Positions 1 to 6,161 of a DNA stretch of 11,010 nucleotides are shown in pieces; within the stretch, counting starts at the first letter, position 1; every line of letters begins with the position of its first letter. The notes beneath the pieces are model-generated. The model was given only the letters and a program-made list of their open reading frames with translations. It had not been told where the DNA came from and did not search any database. Position numbers and translations under genes: made by a program. Origin of the DNA: JBFMFH01 sp964481395. Its GTDB lineage: Bacteria > Acidobacteriota > Vicinamibacteria > Vicinamibacterales > JAKQTR01. The stretch covers positions 1 to 11,010 of the forward strand of contig CAYZYG010000137.1 of NCBI GenBank assembly GCA_964481395.1, written 5' to 3'.

Positions 1-405
1 TTGCGGCTGTGGCAGTGCCGACTCACGCTCCCCGCTGTAGCGCGAGGATTCTCTTACGGACGGGTTCACGACCGCGCGCAAGCCCCGCCTCCTCCTTAAC
101 GTGGATCTCTTGGCCGCCGCCGATGAGGCCGATGACCACGCACCATTCAGGAATGCGTCCGGCGAATTCGATGAAGTGCTCGGGCTCCGATCTGTGGGTC
201 CTGCCGCCCGCGTGCCCGGCGTGTTTGGCGGCCACCATGTCCGCGTCGAACGCCCGCTGTGCCTCGTCGAAGACCAAGACGTGCTCCGGCGGCACCAGGC
301 CAGGCCTGGACGAGTAGGTCTTGACGTAGTCCTTCACGCCGCGCACGAACGCCCGCCCGCCCCCGCCGGCGGCAAAGCCCTGAGCTCGTAATGCAGTACC
401 CGGCG
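1..405 (-). pseudogene. Decayed DUF2075 (Schlafen group 3 / DNA-RNA helicase-like) gene fragment
   Basis: Reading the minus strand, the stretch from about 352 down to 80 gives a clear DUF2075-type segment: AFVRGVKDYVKTY, then a Walker B-like VLVFDEAQRAFDADM, then EPEHFIEFAGRIPEWC and VIGLIGGGQEIHV. The family consists of P-loop ATPases/helicases often found in accessory and defence contexts. The homology upstream (RRVLHYELRALPPAG, about 402-353) lies in another frame, so a frameshift falls in the GC-rich run near 353-365. Downstream, the main frame hits a stop at 23-25. A different frame (SVRESSRYSGERESALPQ, reaching base 1) looks like the expected continuation, suggesting a second frameshift near 70-80. 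The N-terminal part with the Walker A motif is missing: homology stops within about 60 bp of the neighbouring ATPase stop codon. The rest of the C-terminus, if present, lies off the window. The family call is by eye from conserved motifs; the exact frameshift positions are uncertain. Confidence 0.7.
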
Positions 406-462
406 GCCGACACGGCGCTGCGCGTCGGCGGCTGACGGATATGCCGAATGGTGCCGGCGGTT

Positions 463-1602
463 CTACGGCAGGTTGAGTTCTGTGCAGAAGCGGATGAACG
501 GAATCACGGTGACCTTGCCGGTCGCATAGTGACGGTCGCGGCGATGCACCTGGTAGAAGCGCGGAATGGGCGTGCGGTCGGCGAAGTAGCGCACAGCCGG
601 TCCGACGGCGCGGTCGCCCGTCTTGCACTCGACGGCGAACTGGGGGCGCCCTCCCTTCAGGACCACGAAGTCCACTTCACGCCCATCGGTGTCCCGAAGA
701 TACCGGAGTTCCATGCGGAACCCCTCGGTGTCCTCAATCCAGTGACAGTACTTGAGGAGCTGGCTCGCCACGAGATTCTCGAAGCGCGCGCCGGGATCCT
801 CGACAGCCGACCAGTCCCACAGGTAGAGCTTCTTCTCCTTCTTGACCGCCCGGACGCGCGGCGCGCCGAACGGCAGCAAGCGGACGCAGACGTACAGGTT
901 TTCGAGAATCGTCAACCATCGGTCGACCGTCTTGTGATCGACCTCGAGGTCCTGGCGCAGGTTTGCCACCGAGAGTGGGGCGCCGACGCGCGCCGGCAGC
1001 AGGTCAACGAGCTGTTCGACGAGGCTGATTTCGCGGACCCGCTCGAGATCCCGCAGGTCTTCGCGGACCACCCGGGCGAGACGGTCCCGCTGCCACAACC
1101 GGTGCTCGGTCTCATCCTGGGCGAACAGGGGCTCCGGAAAACCCCCGAATCGGAGCAGGAGGTCCAGGTGCGCCGCCGAGGGACTCGCGTCGAGTTCCCG
1201 CACCGAAAAGGGATGCAGGCGAAAGTACCGATACCGATTCGCGAGCGAGTCGCCCCCTTTGCGGTAATAGTCGAGGCGGGCCGATCCGGTGACGACGATC
1301 CGGCGGAATGAACGCTCGGTATCGTAGATGCCCTTGAGCAGGTTGCGCCACCGCGCGTACTTGTGGACTTCGTCGCAGACGAGGAGCGGCTCGTCCGGCG
1401 GCAGTTCAACCCGCCGGAGCCGGGCGGCCGAGCGCGGGTCGTCCCAGTTGAAGTAGGCCGGGTGACGTTCCGTGGCGGCCTGGCCGAGCAGGGACAAGGC
1501 CAGCGTGGTCTTGCCGACCTGCCTTGGCCCGCCGATGAACGCCATCTTCCCGGCCGCGAGCGCCTTCTCCACCGCGGGTGTCAGATATCTGGTGGCGTTC
1601 AC
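463..1602 (-). CDS. AAA_14 / DUF4143 family ATP-binding protein
   Basis: This 379-aa protein has the usual length and layout of the AAA ATPase plus DUF4143 family. The P-loop GGPRQVGKTT is at residues 24-33. Walker B with adjacent Asp-Glu (LLVCDEVHK) is at 73-81, and a sensor-like VVTGSAR at 103-109. A winged-helix-like middle (SVANLRQDLEVDHKTVDRWL, 211-230) is followed by a C-terminal DUF4143 part. That part carries REVDFVV (308-314) and AVECKTG (323-329), the pattern of a PD-(D/E)xK nuclease-like fold. These proteins are widespread and scattered, often near mobile or toxin-antitoxin genes, and their cellular role is unknown. The start is a GTG at 1602; an in-frame TGA lies upstream inside the palindrome at 1617-1642, so the start cannot be much further out. 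No Shine-Dalgarno sequence is visible, and the candidate -10 places transcription close to the GTG, so it may be leaderless. It is divergent from the TA pair and its own stop abuts the DUF2075 remnant. Confidence 0.93.
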   Translation of the reverse strand: MNATRYLTPAVEKALAAGKMAFIGGPRQVGKTTLALSLLGQAATERHPAYFNWDDPRSAARLRRVELPPDEPLLVCDEVHKYARWRNLLKGIYDTERSFRRIVVTGSARLDYYRKGGDSLANRYRYFRLHPFSVRELDASPSAAHLDLLLRFGGFPEPLFAQDETEHRLWQRDRLARVVREDLRDLERVREISLVEQLVDLLPARVGAPLSVANLRQDLEVDHKTVDRWLTILENLYVCVRLLPFGAPRVRAVKKEKKLYLWDWSAVEDPGARFENLVASQLLKYCHWIEDTEGFRMELRYLRDTDGREVDFVVLKGGRPQFAVECKTGDRAVGPAVRYFADRTPIPRFYQVHRRDRHYATGKVTVIPFIRFCTELNLP

Positions 1603-1609
1603 ATATTGG

Positions 1610-1638
1610 AGTATAGTCCATTTTACTCATGAGTAAAA
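1610..1638 (-). promoter_or_regulatory. Candidate promoter of the DUF4143 ATPase gene
   Basis: On the minus strand a TTTTAC (-35-like, 1638-1633) and a TATACT (-10-like, 1615-1610) are separated by 17 bp. Transcription would start about 1602-1604, at or next to the GTG start codon, giving a leaderless or nearly leaderless mRNA. The -35 and spacer lie inside the perfect palindrome, so a protein bound there would block this promoter. The call rests on consensus similarity only. Confidence 0.45.
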
Positions 1639-1642
1639 TGGA
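1617..1642. promoter_or_regulatory. Perfect 26-bp palindrome, candidate operator between divergent units
   Basis: The sequence is an uninterrupted perfect inverted repeat; its central 20 bases are ATTTTACTCATGAGTAAAAT, flanked by TCC on the left and GGA on the right once the shared bases are counted. Beyond the 26 bp, similarity continues imperfectly (GGAGTATAG on the left against the complement of TGTTAGTCC on the right). It sits 15 bp upstream of the ATPase start and 71 bp upstream of the antitoxin start. It is AT-rich within GC-rich DNA. Position and symmetry suggest a dimer-binding operator or a mobile-unit boundary; the binding protein is unknown. Confidence 0.7.
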
Positions 1643-1678
1643 TGTTAGTCCAGTTCGCCAAGGCCGTAGCCCGTACCA

Positions 1679-1706
1679 TTGAATATACGTATTATGATGA
1701 TAGAAT
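1679..1706 (+). promoter_or_regulatory. Candidate promoter of the toxin-antitoxin pair
   Basis: TTGAAT (1679-1684) and TAGAAT (1701-1706) form -35 and -10 candidates with a 16-bp spacer, in a short AT-rich stretch. The predicted start of transcription (about 1712-1714) coincides with the antitoxin ATG at 1714, so the mRNA would be leaderless. No Shine-Dalgarno sequence precedes the ATG, which agrees with this. Confidence 0.5.
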
Positions 1707-1715
1707 CATACGTAT
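1685..1715. promoter_or_regulatory. Twin ATACGTAT palindromes, candidate TA operator
   Basis: The 8-bp palindrome ATACGTAT occurs twice, at 1685-1692 and 1708-1715, 23 bp centre to centre, or about two helical turns. The copies lie just after the -35 and just after the -10 candidates, the second overlapping the antitoxin start codon. Between them ATGAT (1694-1698) and ATCAT (1705-1709) extend the overall dyad. Type II TA loci are commonly repressed by the antitoxin or TA complex at such paired sites, so autoregulation is the likely reading. Confidence 0.55.
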
Positions 1716-1944
1716 GCAGAAGCTCACCCTGAGCGTCGATGAACGAGTGGTTGAACGCGCCAAACAGTACGCGCATGCGAGAGGCACGTCCGTCTCGAGA
1801 CTCGTGGAGACGTACCTCGACATGGTCGCCAGCCCTGCACCAGGAGGCGGGACGACCCGGCCGGTGCTGACTCGGCTCCGCGGATCGATGAGCGGCGGCA
1901 CCATCGGCGACTACCACCGGTATCTCGAACGGAAGTACCGGTGA
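1714..1944 (+). CDS. DUF6364-like antitoxin of a PIN toxin pair
   Basis: This 76-aa protein starts MQKLTLSVDERVVERAKQYA, continues with GTSVSRLVETYL and ends with a charged YHRYLERKYR tail. The first 45 residues have the strand-helix-helix character of a ribbon-helix-helix DNA-binding dimer; the tail is the kind of segment that binds and blocks a PIN toxin. Length and motif order fit DUF6364-type antitoxins. The ATG at 1714 is chosen because family similarity begins exactly there; the open frame back to 1642 encodes unrelated residues and overlaps the promoter region. The stop overlaps the toxin start by four bases (GTGA at 1941-1944), implying translational coupling. Expected role: neutralise the toxin and repress its own promoter. 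Confidence 0.88.
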   Translation: MQKLTLSVDERVVERAKQYAHARGTSVSRLVETYLDMVASPAPGGGTTRPVLTRLRGSMSGGTIGDYHRYLERKYR

Positions 1945-2450
1945 AGCGCCTGCTATTCGACGTCAACGTCATCTTCGACGTGCTGCTCGATCGGCAACCG
2001 CACGCCGATGTCGCATCGGAGGTCTGGGGCTGCGTTGAGGACGGTCGGATCGTCGGACTGCTTTCGGCGCACGCGGTCACAACCATTCACTATCTGAACG
2101 CCAGGGAAGTCGGTCCGAAGGTCGCTCGGCAGACGACGGATGCGCTGCTCTCGGTGTTCGACGTGGCTGCGGTCAACCGCCACGTACTGTTGTCCGCGCT
2201 TGGTCTGGGCTGGAAGGCCCTCGAAGACGCCGTGACCGCCGCTGCGGCGCAGCACGCGAAGTGCGACGGCCTCGTCACACGCAACCCGGATGACTTCAAG
2301 CGATCGCCGGTACGCGTGCTGACGCCGGCCGAGGCGCTGGCGTGGGTGAATGCCGGCAGAGACGCTGACCTCTCAGTGCTCCCGCCGCGCCGCAGCCGCT
2401 CCCGGCAACACACAGTGGAGGACGTCACCCGGCTGCGCGACGAGGATTGA
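1941..2450 (+). CDS. PIN-domain ribonuclease toxin (VapC-like)
   Basis: This 169-aa protein has a PIN fold: the first acidic motif is LLFDVNVIFDVLLDR (D7, N9 and D13), the middle segment is SAHAVTTIHYL (42-52), and the late acidic cluster is ALEDAV (93-98) followed by LVTRNPDDF (111-119). PIN toxins cut RNA with Mg2+ or Mn2+ held by these acidic residues. The usual second Glu is not obvious in SAHAVTTIHYL, as in a PIN subgroup related to COG1848/PIN_3-type proteins; activity therefore needs testing. Core homology ends near VLTPAEALAWV (127-137). The last 30 or so residues are polar and Arg-rich and may be a tail gained by loss of the original stop. The start is a GTG overlapping the antitoxin stop. 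It forms a two-gene operon with the antitoxin. Confidence 0.88.
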   Translation: MKRLLFDVNVIFDVLLDRQPHADVASEVWGCVEDGRIVGLLSAHAVTTIHYLNAREVGPKVARQTTDALLSVFDVAAVNRHVLLSALGLGWKALEDAVTAAAAQHAKCDGLVTRNPDDFKRSPVRVLTPAEALAWVNAGRDADLSVLPPRRSRSRQHTVEDVTRLRDED

Positions 2451-2541
2451 GCGAAGCCATAGGCAGATTCTGCATCATCCAGCCGCTGCCGGGGTACGCA
2501 CGATCTGCGGAACTGAGGTCTCCCTCGTCGAGCCACGGCCC

Positions 2542-2558
2542 CAATTCAGGCTGAATTG
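2542..2558. repeat. 17-bp near-perfect palindrome upstream of the small membrane genes
   Basis: CAATTCAG and CTGAATTG are perfect 8-bp inverted arms around a single G. It lies 44 bp upstream of the GTG start of the first small membrane-protein gene, in an otherwise featureless 150-bp spacer after the toxin gene. It could be an operator; nothing else supports a function. Confidence 0.4.
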
Positions 2559-2602
2559 CGAGACGAACTGCGCATGGCGACGGACTTGCGCAGGATCGCC
2601 GC

Positions 2603-2812
2603 GTGCTGGCGATGCTACCATTGACGCAGACACAGCGGGCTTTAGCCAGCGACAAACTGGCCGACCTTGCCAACCTGGCCGCAGGAGCCCTGGTGTTTGG
2701 CCAGGCTTTCGCGGGGGCATCTGGCGCCCTGATGCTGCTCACGGGAGCGGCCGGATTGGTCCTGTGGGGACTGCTGTCTTGGACTGCCATGAAGGTGGCG
2801 AAGGAGGATTGA
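2603..2812 (+). CDS. Small two-helix membrane protein, unknown function
   Basis: This 69-aa protein has a short polar head (QTQRALASDKLADL) followed by two hydrophobic segments: LANLAAGALVFGQAFAG at about 23-39 and a second at about 43-64, ending in a charged KVAKED. The pattern, a polar head and then an ANLAAGALVFGQ helix, recalls small uncharacterised inner-membrane proteins of environmental bacteria, but no function is known. The GTG at 2603 has a weak AGGA 7 nt upstream (2592-2595); an ATG at 2612 is the alternative start and would give 66 aa. It ends one base before the next small gene, so the two are probably co-translated. Confidence 0.7.
   Translation: MLAMLPLTQTQRALASDKLADLANLAAGALVFGQAFAGASGALMLLTGAAGLVLWGLLSWTAMKVAKED
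2801..2807 (+). promoter_or_regulatory. Strong ribosome binding site for the second small ORF
   Basis: AAGGAGG is a near-perfect Shine-Dalgarno sequence 6 nt upstream of the ATG at 2814, placed inside the last codons of the preceding gene. It is the best RBS in the window and is the main support for the short downstream ORF. Confidence 0.75.
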
Positions 2813-2813
2813 G

Positions 2814-2945
2814 ATGCTCGGAGCACTCCTCATGCTCTACGGCATCGCGATCACCGCGCTGGTCGTCGTCTTGATGGACGCTCGCGCCCGCCGGGCCGAG
2901 CGCGACAAGCATTCCAACGCGACACCACGGCGTGGTTCAGTCTGA
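2814..2945 (+). CDS. Very small single-helix membrane protein
   Basis: This 43-aa ORF starts with ATG one base after the upstream stop and has a strong AAGGAGG site at ideal spacing. The product begins MLGALLMLYGIAITALVVVL, a single transmembrane helix of about 20 residues, followed by a strongly basic tail (MDARARRAERDKHSNATPRR). The positive-inside rule predicts the tail in the cytoplasm. It is not recognised as a named family. The layout, two adjacent tiny membrane proteins with one shared message, suggests they act together. Confidence 0.65.
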   Translation: MLGALLMLYGIAITALVVVLMDARARRAERDKHSNATPRRGSV

Positions 2946-2971
2946 AGCGCCTGCGTTACGCCACGGGCTTC

Positions 2972-2987
2972 CGGCCCCTAAGGGCCG
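2972..2987. terminator. Short GC hairpin after the small membrane genes
   Basis: CGGCCC and GGGCCG are 6-bp arms around a CTAA loop, 27 bp after the stop of the 43-aa ORF. There is no T-run, so it is at best a weak or bidirectional terminator element. Confidence 0.35.
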
Positions 2988-2994
2988 ACAAGGA

Positions 2995-3024
2995 GGTCGG
3001 CCGATCAGGCCGACTCGGCCGACC
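2995..3024. terminator. 10-bp GC-rich hairpin between convergent genes
   Basis: GGTCGGCCGA and TCGGCCGACC are perfect 10-bp arms with a 10-nt loop. It lies 33 bp beyond the stop of the minus-strand TPR gene and 50 bp beyond the plus-strand small gene, the expected place for a bidirectional terminator. It has no T-tract on either strand; a REP-like palindrome is the alternative. Confidence 0.45.
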
Positions 3025-3057
3025 CTGTCGCCAGTCGCCTGACGCCTGTTCCCTCCG

Positions 3058-5670
3058 TCAGTCCTCTTTCTCCACGATCTTCAGCAACAGATCCTGCGCG
3101 CGGGGATAGGTGGGCGCGATCTCGAGCGCGGCCAGCACCTCGCGCTTGGCGTCGGCGGGTCGGCCGGCCTGCAGCAACGCTTCACCGAGATCGCAGCGCG
3201 CGGCGGCCACATCGACGGGCCCGGCCGCCACGGCCGCCTGGAACTCGCGCACGGCGGTGGTGAGATCCCCGCGGCGCTGCGCGATCTTCCCGAACTCGGT
3301 GTGCGCCCTGGCATCGAACGGATCGATGGTCACGATGCGCTCGTAGGCCAGCGCCCGCGCCTCCTCGTCGTTCGCCTTCTCGGCGAGCGCGGCGAGCCTG
3401 CGCGCGGCCTCGACGTTGGTGTGATCGTCCGCCAGCAGCGACTTCAGGTAGCGCCGCGCCCCTGACTCGTCTCCCTGTTGCAGAAGAAGCTCAGCCAGCC
3501 TGGCGCGCGGGCTGGCGGGACCGGTGGCGGTCGGCACGAGCTTCGCCGCCCGCTCGAAAATGCGGACGGCCCCGCTGCGTGCCGCGGGGTCCGACGCGAG
3601 CACCTGGCCGACGCTCATCTGCACGGGATAGCTGCCAGGATACTTGTCGGCGAGGGCAGTGATCGTCGCGGCGTTCTTCTCCTTGGGCGGCTCGAAGCCC
3701 TCAGGCACCCTCAGAGCCTCTCCAAGCTCGCCGAACCGGGACGCGAGCTTCGCGTCGAACGCCTCCTGCAGATCACCGAAGCCGACGCCCATGGCCTTCT
3801 TCAGTGCGGCATCGGTTTCAAGACCCTCGCCGTACGCGGCGAGCAGCTTGTTGAGCCCGGTGTAGCCGTAGCGCTCGACAATCATCGAGACGACGAGCGA
3901 CGACTGGTAGTAGGCGAGGCCGATGGTGGCGGGGTTGGTGAATCCCGCATTCAACGCCTCGAGCTTGGGCACCTGGCCGGCGCCGTACGCCCGCGCGAAC
4001 TCCATCTCGGAGTCGCGCGCGTACTCGGGGCGCAGCAATCCCTCTTCGTAGACGGACACACCCTCGGTCAGCCACCGCGGCACGCGCTGCTTCGATGCGT
4101 ACAGCGTGAACACGTGGGCCAGTTCGTGCCACAGCGTGGCCTGCCAGTTGAACGATCCGGGCTGGCGCGCGCGCGGCGAGTCCATGGTCACGACGCGCCC
4201 GAAACTGGCGCCCAGCGCGCCGAGGAGGCCGGGAATGCCGAGCGTGCGCACGGCGAAATCGTCATGCTTCGGGAACACCTGGACGAGCACGGGGCCCTTC
4301 GGCGTCACCCCGTAGCGCTTGCTCATCTGCGCCATGGCCTCCTGCACCATCGGCGCGGCGTAATGCCGCAGCACGGGAGCCTCGTCTGGGTGCAGACGCA
4401 GCACGGCATCTCCGGCCTTTACCGACGCAAAGCCGTCGAGCGTGTCCAGCATCGTCAGCAGGTTGTACGTGACGATGTCGTAGCGATCCGACTCGAAAGC
4501 CGTCTCGAGCGCACGGCGGGCCTCGCGCTCGTCGCCGGTGCGAAGCAGGTGCAGGCCGAGGTCGGCGTAGGCGCGGGTGTTGTCGCGCTCGAGCGCGAGG
4601 GCCCTTCGAGCCAGGACGGCTGCCTCCTCGAAACGGTACTTGCGCGCGGCCTGAGCAGCCGTGATCCGAAACACATCGCCGTAGCTGGGGTTGACGTCGA
4701 GCACGGCGGCCGCGCGCTTCTCGAACTCCTCCGGCTGGTCACCGAGCCAGGCAAACGCGGCCTGCAGCGACAGCGCCTCGAGGTGCCGCGGGTTGACGCC
4801 GAGCGCCTGACGGACGGCCCCCCGCGCCTCGTCCACCCGATCGTTGTCGAGGGCCGACTGCGCCACGAAGAGATGGGCCTCCACGAGAGCCGGATCGATC
4901 TCGAGCGCCTTCCTCGCCGCGGTGAGCGCGGCGGGGGGATTCTCGGCTTCGAGCGCCCAGGCGAGCCCCAGGTGCGCGGGAGCCCACTTCGGATCGAGCT
5001 TGAGCGCGGCCTGGAACGACGCGGCAGCATCCCCGGGCGCGAACTTCTCCAGGAACAGCTCGCCCCACGCCGTCTCCATAGCGGCATCGTCACGCGCCGC
5101 GGCCTGCGCGCTGCGCAGGAGCGAGTCCGCGCTGCGGGCCTGCCGGAGCGCCTGCGCGGCACGCCCGCCACGCAGGTACGCATCGGGCGTGCGGACGTCA
5201 GCGGCGGCATCGACGAGCGGCGCGAGCAGCGCGCGAGCCTCGCCCTTGCGGCCGAGCGTCATGTAGAGCAGGCCGAGCTCGAGGGCGGCTTCACTGCGGC
5301 GGCCAGCCTTCGCGGCCGGCGCGAGGACAGCCTCCGCGTCCTCGTAGCGGCCTTTGTGCGCGAGCAGACGGCCGAGAATGCCGGCTGCGTCGTGATCGGA
5401 TGCGCCACGCGAGCGGGCGAGCGACTCGGCGTCGCTGTAGCGGCCCTGGGCGATGGCCTGGCGGGCGGAGCGCAGAAATGTCGAATCGGCGGGCTTACCC
5501 GGCTGCGCCGCCGCGGCCGGCCCGGGCGTGGCCGCGGCGAGGGGCAGCAGCAGACACACGGCGGCGAATGTGGCCGAAGTCCCGCGGCGGTGGTGCGCTA
5601 CGACGCCAGCAGGAGTCTGAACCCTCGGTGACAACACCGACGTCCGTGCCACTCGACACTGTCCGAACAT
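3058..5670 (-). CDS. Secreted TPR protein with peptidase-MA-like zinc metallopeptidase domain
   Basis: From the ATG at 5670 this is an 870-aa protein. A signal peptide is visible (TFAAVCLLLPLAAATPG followed by PAAAAQ, about residues 34-56), so it is probably exported to the periplasm or envelope. Residues about 60-430 hold tandem tetratricopeptide repeats, for example AHLGLAWALEAENPPAALTA and the ALEIDP and ALGVNP linkers. The central domain carries the gluzincin motif HELAH (515-519; bases 4114-4128), and 16 residues later WLTEGVSVYEE supplies the likely third zinc ligand, Glu536. This is the pattern of the peptidase MA family. More TPRs close the protein (640-870). The open frame runs up to 5841, but its first 57 codons read through a dRS3-like genomic repeat (MTSFPRRRES), a known source of false N-termini, so the internal ATG is preferred; a GGGGTGA lies 7 nt upstream. 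The gene is divergent from the Bat-like operon. Substrate unknown. Confidence 0.87.
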   Translation of the reverse strand: MFGQCRVARTSVLSPRVQTPAGVVAHHRRGTSATFAAVCLLLPLAAATPGPAAAAQPGKPADSTFLRSARQAIAQGRYSDAESLARSRGASDHDAAGILGRLLAHKGRYEDAEAVLAPAAKAGRRSEAALELGLLYMTLGRKGEARALLAPLVDAAADVRTPDAYLRGGRAAQALRQARSADSLLRSAQAAARDDAAMETAWGELFLEKFAPGDAAASFQAALKLDPKWAPAHLGLAWALEAENPPAALTAARKALEIDPALVEAHLFVAQSALDNDRVDEARGAVRQALGVNPRHLEALSLQAAFAWLGDQPEEFEKRAAAVLDVNPSYGDVFRITAAQAARKYRFEEAAVLARRALALERDNTRAYADLGLHLLRTGDEREARRALETAFESDRYDIVTYNLLTMLDTLDGFASVKAGDAVLRLHPDEAPVLRHYAAPMVQEAMAQMSKRYGVTPKGPVLVQVFPKHDDFAVRTLGIPGLLGALGASFGRVVTMDSPRARQPGSFNWQATLWHELAHVFTLYASKQRVPRWLTEGVSVYEEGLLRPEYARDSEMEFARAYGAGQVPKLEALNAGFTNPATIGLAYYQSSLVVSMIVERYGYTGLNKLLAAYGEGLETDAALKKAMGVGFGDLQEAFDAKLASRFGELGEALRVPEGFEPPKEKNAATITALADKYPGSYPVQMSVGQVLASDPAARSGAVRIFERAAKLVPTATGPASPRARLAELLLQQGDESGARRYLKSLLADDHTNVEAARRLAALAEKANDEEARALAYERIVTIDPFDARAHTEFGKIAQRRGDLTTAVREFQAAVAAGPVDVAAARCDLGEALLQAGRPADAKREVLAALEIAPTYPRAQDLLLKIVEKED

Positions 5671-5764
5671 GCCTGTCACCCCATGCCCGAGGATCCGCGT
5701 GGCCTGATCCGAGATCTTGCCAGGATCGTCATTCCGGATCGCCTCGTTCGACCAACTTGGGACT

Positions 5765-5914
5765 GCCCCGAGCGAAGCCGAGCGGCGGTCTGGAACGCGG
5801 AATGCGGCCCTGGATTCCCGCCTCCGCGGGAATGATGTCAAGAAGAGGGGCCGTCTGCCCGCCCCGAGCCACGTCGAGGGGCCGCCTGCTCGCCCCGAGC
5901 GAAGTCGACGGGTC
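5765..5914. repeat. Dispersed CCCCGAGCGAAGTCGA-type repeat, three copies
   Basis: Variants of GCCCCGAGCGAAGTCGAGGG occur at 5765-5786 (with GAAGCCGAGCGG), 5861-5882 (with CCACGTCGAGGG) and 5891-5912 (with GAAGTCGACGGG). The ends (CCCC and GGGG) are complementary, so each copy can form a small hairpin. Similar elements are scattered in intergenic regions of many environmental genomes. Copies 2 and 3 are only 8 bp apart. Confidence 0.7.
5814..5833. repeat. dRS3-like palindromic repeat
   Basis: ATTCCCGC and GCGGGAAT form 8-bp inverted arms around CTCC, flanked by GG on the left and GATG on the right. This is the well-known ATTCCCGC(n)GCGGGAAT intergenic element, first described as dRS3 in Neisseria and common elsewhere. 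Translated on the minus strand it gives SFPRRRES or IPAEAGIQ, the usual spurious peptides. A related half-site (CATTCCGGATC) lies near 5729-5739. Confidence 0.8.
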
Positions 5915-6040
5915 GCCGGGCGCCTGCTCTTCCCCTTGTCGCCTGCCGCCGGGCACCTGCTCTTTCCCTGTCGCCTGCCGCCGGGCGCCTGCTCTTCCCC
6001 TGTCGCCTGCCGCCTATCGCCTGATCCCTATTCTTCCCCC
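5915..6040. repeat. 32-bp direct tandem repeat, three full copies plus a degenerate fourth
   Basis: The unit begins GCCGGGCGCCTGCTCTTCCC and ends TGTCGCCTGCC. Copies run at 5915-5947 (33 bp), 5948-5979 (32 bp) and 5980-6011 (32 bp) with few differences, then a weakened copy follows to about 6040, ending TTCTTCCCCC. The top strand is pyrimidine-rich. It lies in the divergent intergenic region; no spacer structure suggests CRISPR. Confidence 0.8.
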
Positions 6041-6161
6041 ATGTTATCCTGCAATCTGACGTCGAACACAGTCCATCGGCCTGCCGCGAGCGTCCCAGTT
6101 GTAACGGGGACGCGCTGGCGGTCGTATTGACACATGGCGGGCGGGAATCGGGGAACAGGTG
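6041..6161. other. Non-repetitive part of the divergent intergenic region
   Basis: Between the tandem repeat and the heptamer array no ORF with coding character, RNA gene or strong terminator is visible. A TTGACA at 6127-6132 matches a -35 element but no -10 follows at the right distance. Promoters for the divergent TPR gene or for the plus-strand operon may lie here, but I cannot identify them. Confidence 0.4.

Noticed and set aside
448..1311. 287-aa plus-strand frame opposite the DUF4143 ATPase
   Set aside because: It is antisense to a gene with Walker A, Walker B and DUF4143 motifs; the translation has no family features.
1406..1630. 74-aa minus-strand frame starting ATGAGTAAAATGG inside the palindrome
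   Set aside because: It runs out of frame with the ATPase and turns into an Arg/Gly-rich shadow; the ATPase GTG at 1602 is supported by family motifs close to the N-terminus.
1642..1713. Extended N-terminus of the antitoxin from the ATG at 1642
   Set aside because: The extra 24 residues have no family similarity, overlap the palindrome and promoter elements, and lack an RBS.
2972..3024. Classical Rho-independent terminators
   Set aside because: The hairpins are strong but no T-tract follows on either strand, so they are listed only as weak terminator or palindrome candidates.
3478..5631. 717-aa plus-strand open frame opposite the TPR gene
   Set aside because: It lies entirely antisense to a well-supported gene, has low-complexity Arg/Gly/Leu-rich composition and no recognisable motif; this is the usual shadow in high-GC DNA.
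5915..6011. Possible CRISPR array in the tandem repeats
   Set aside because: The 32-bp units abut directly with no unique spacers, and no cas gene is present.
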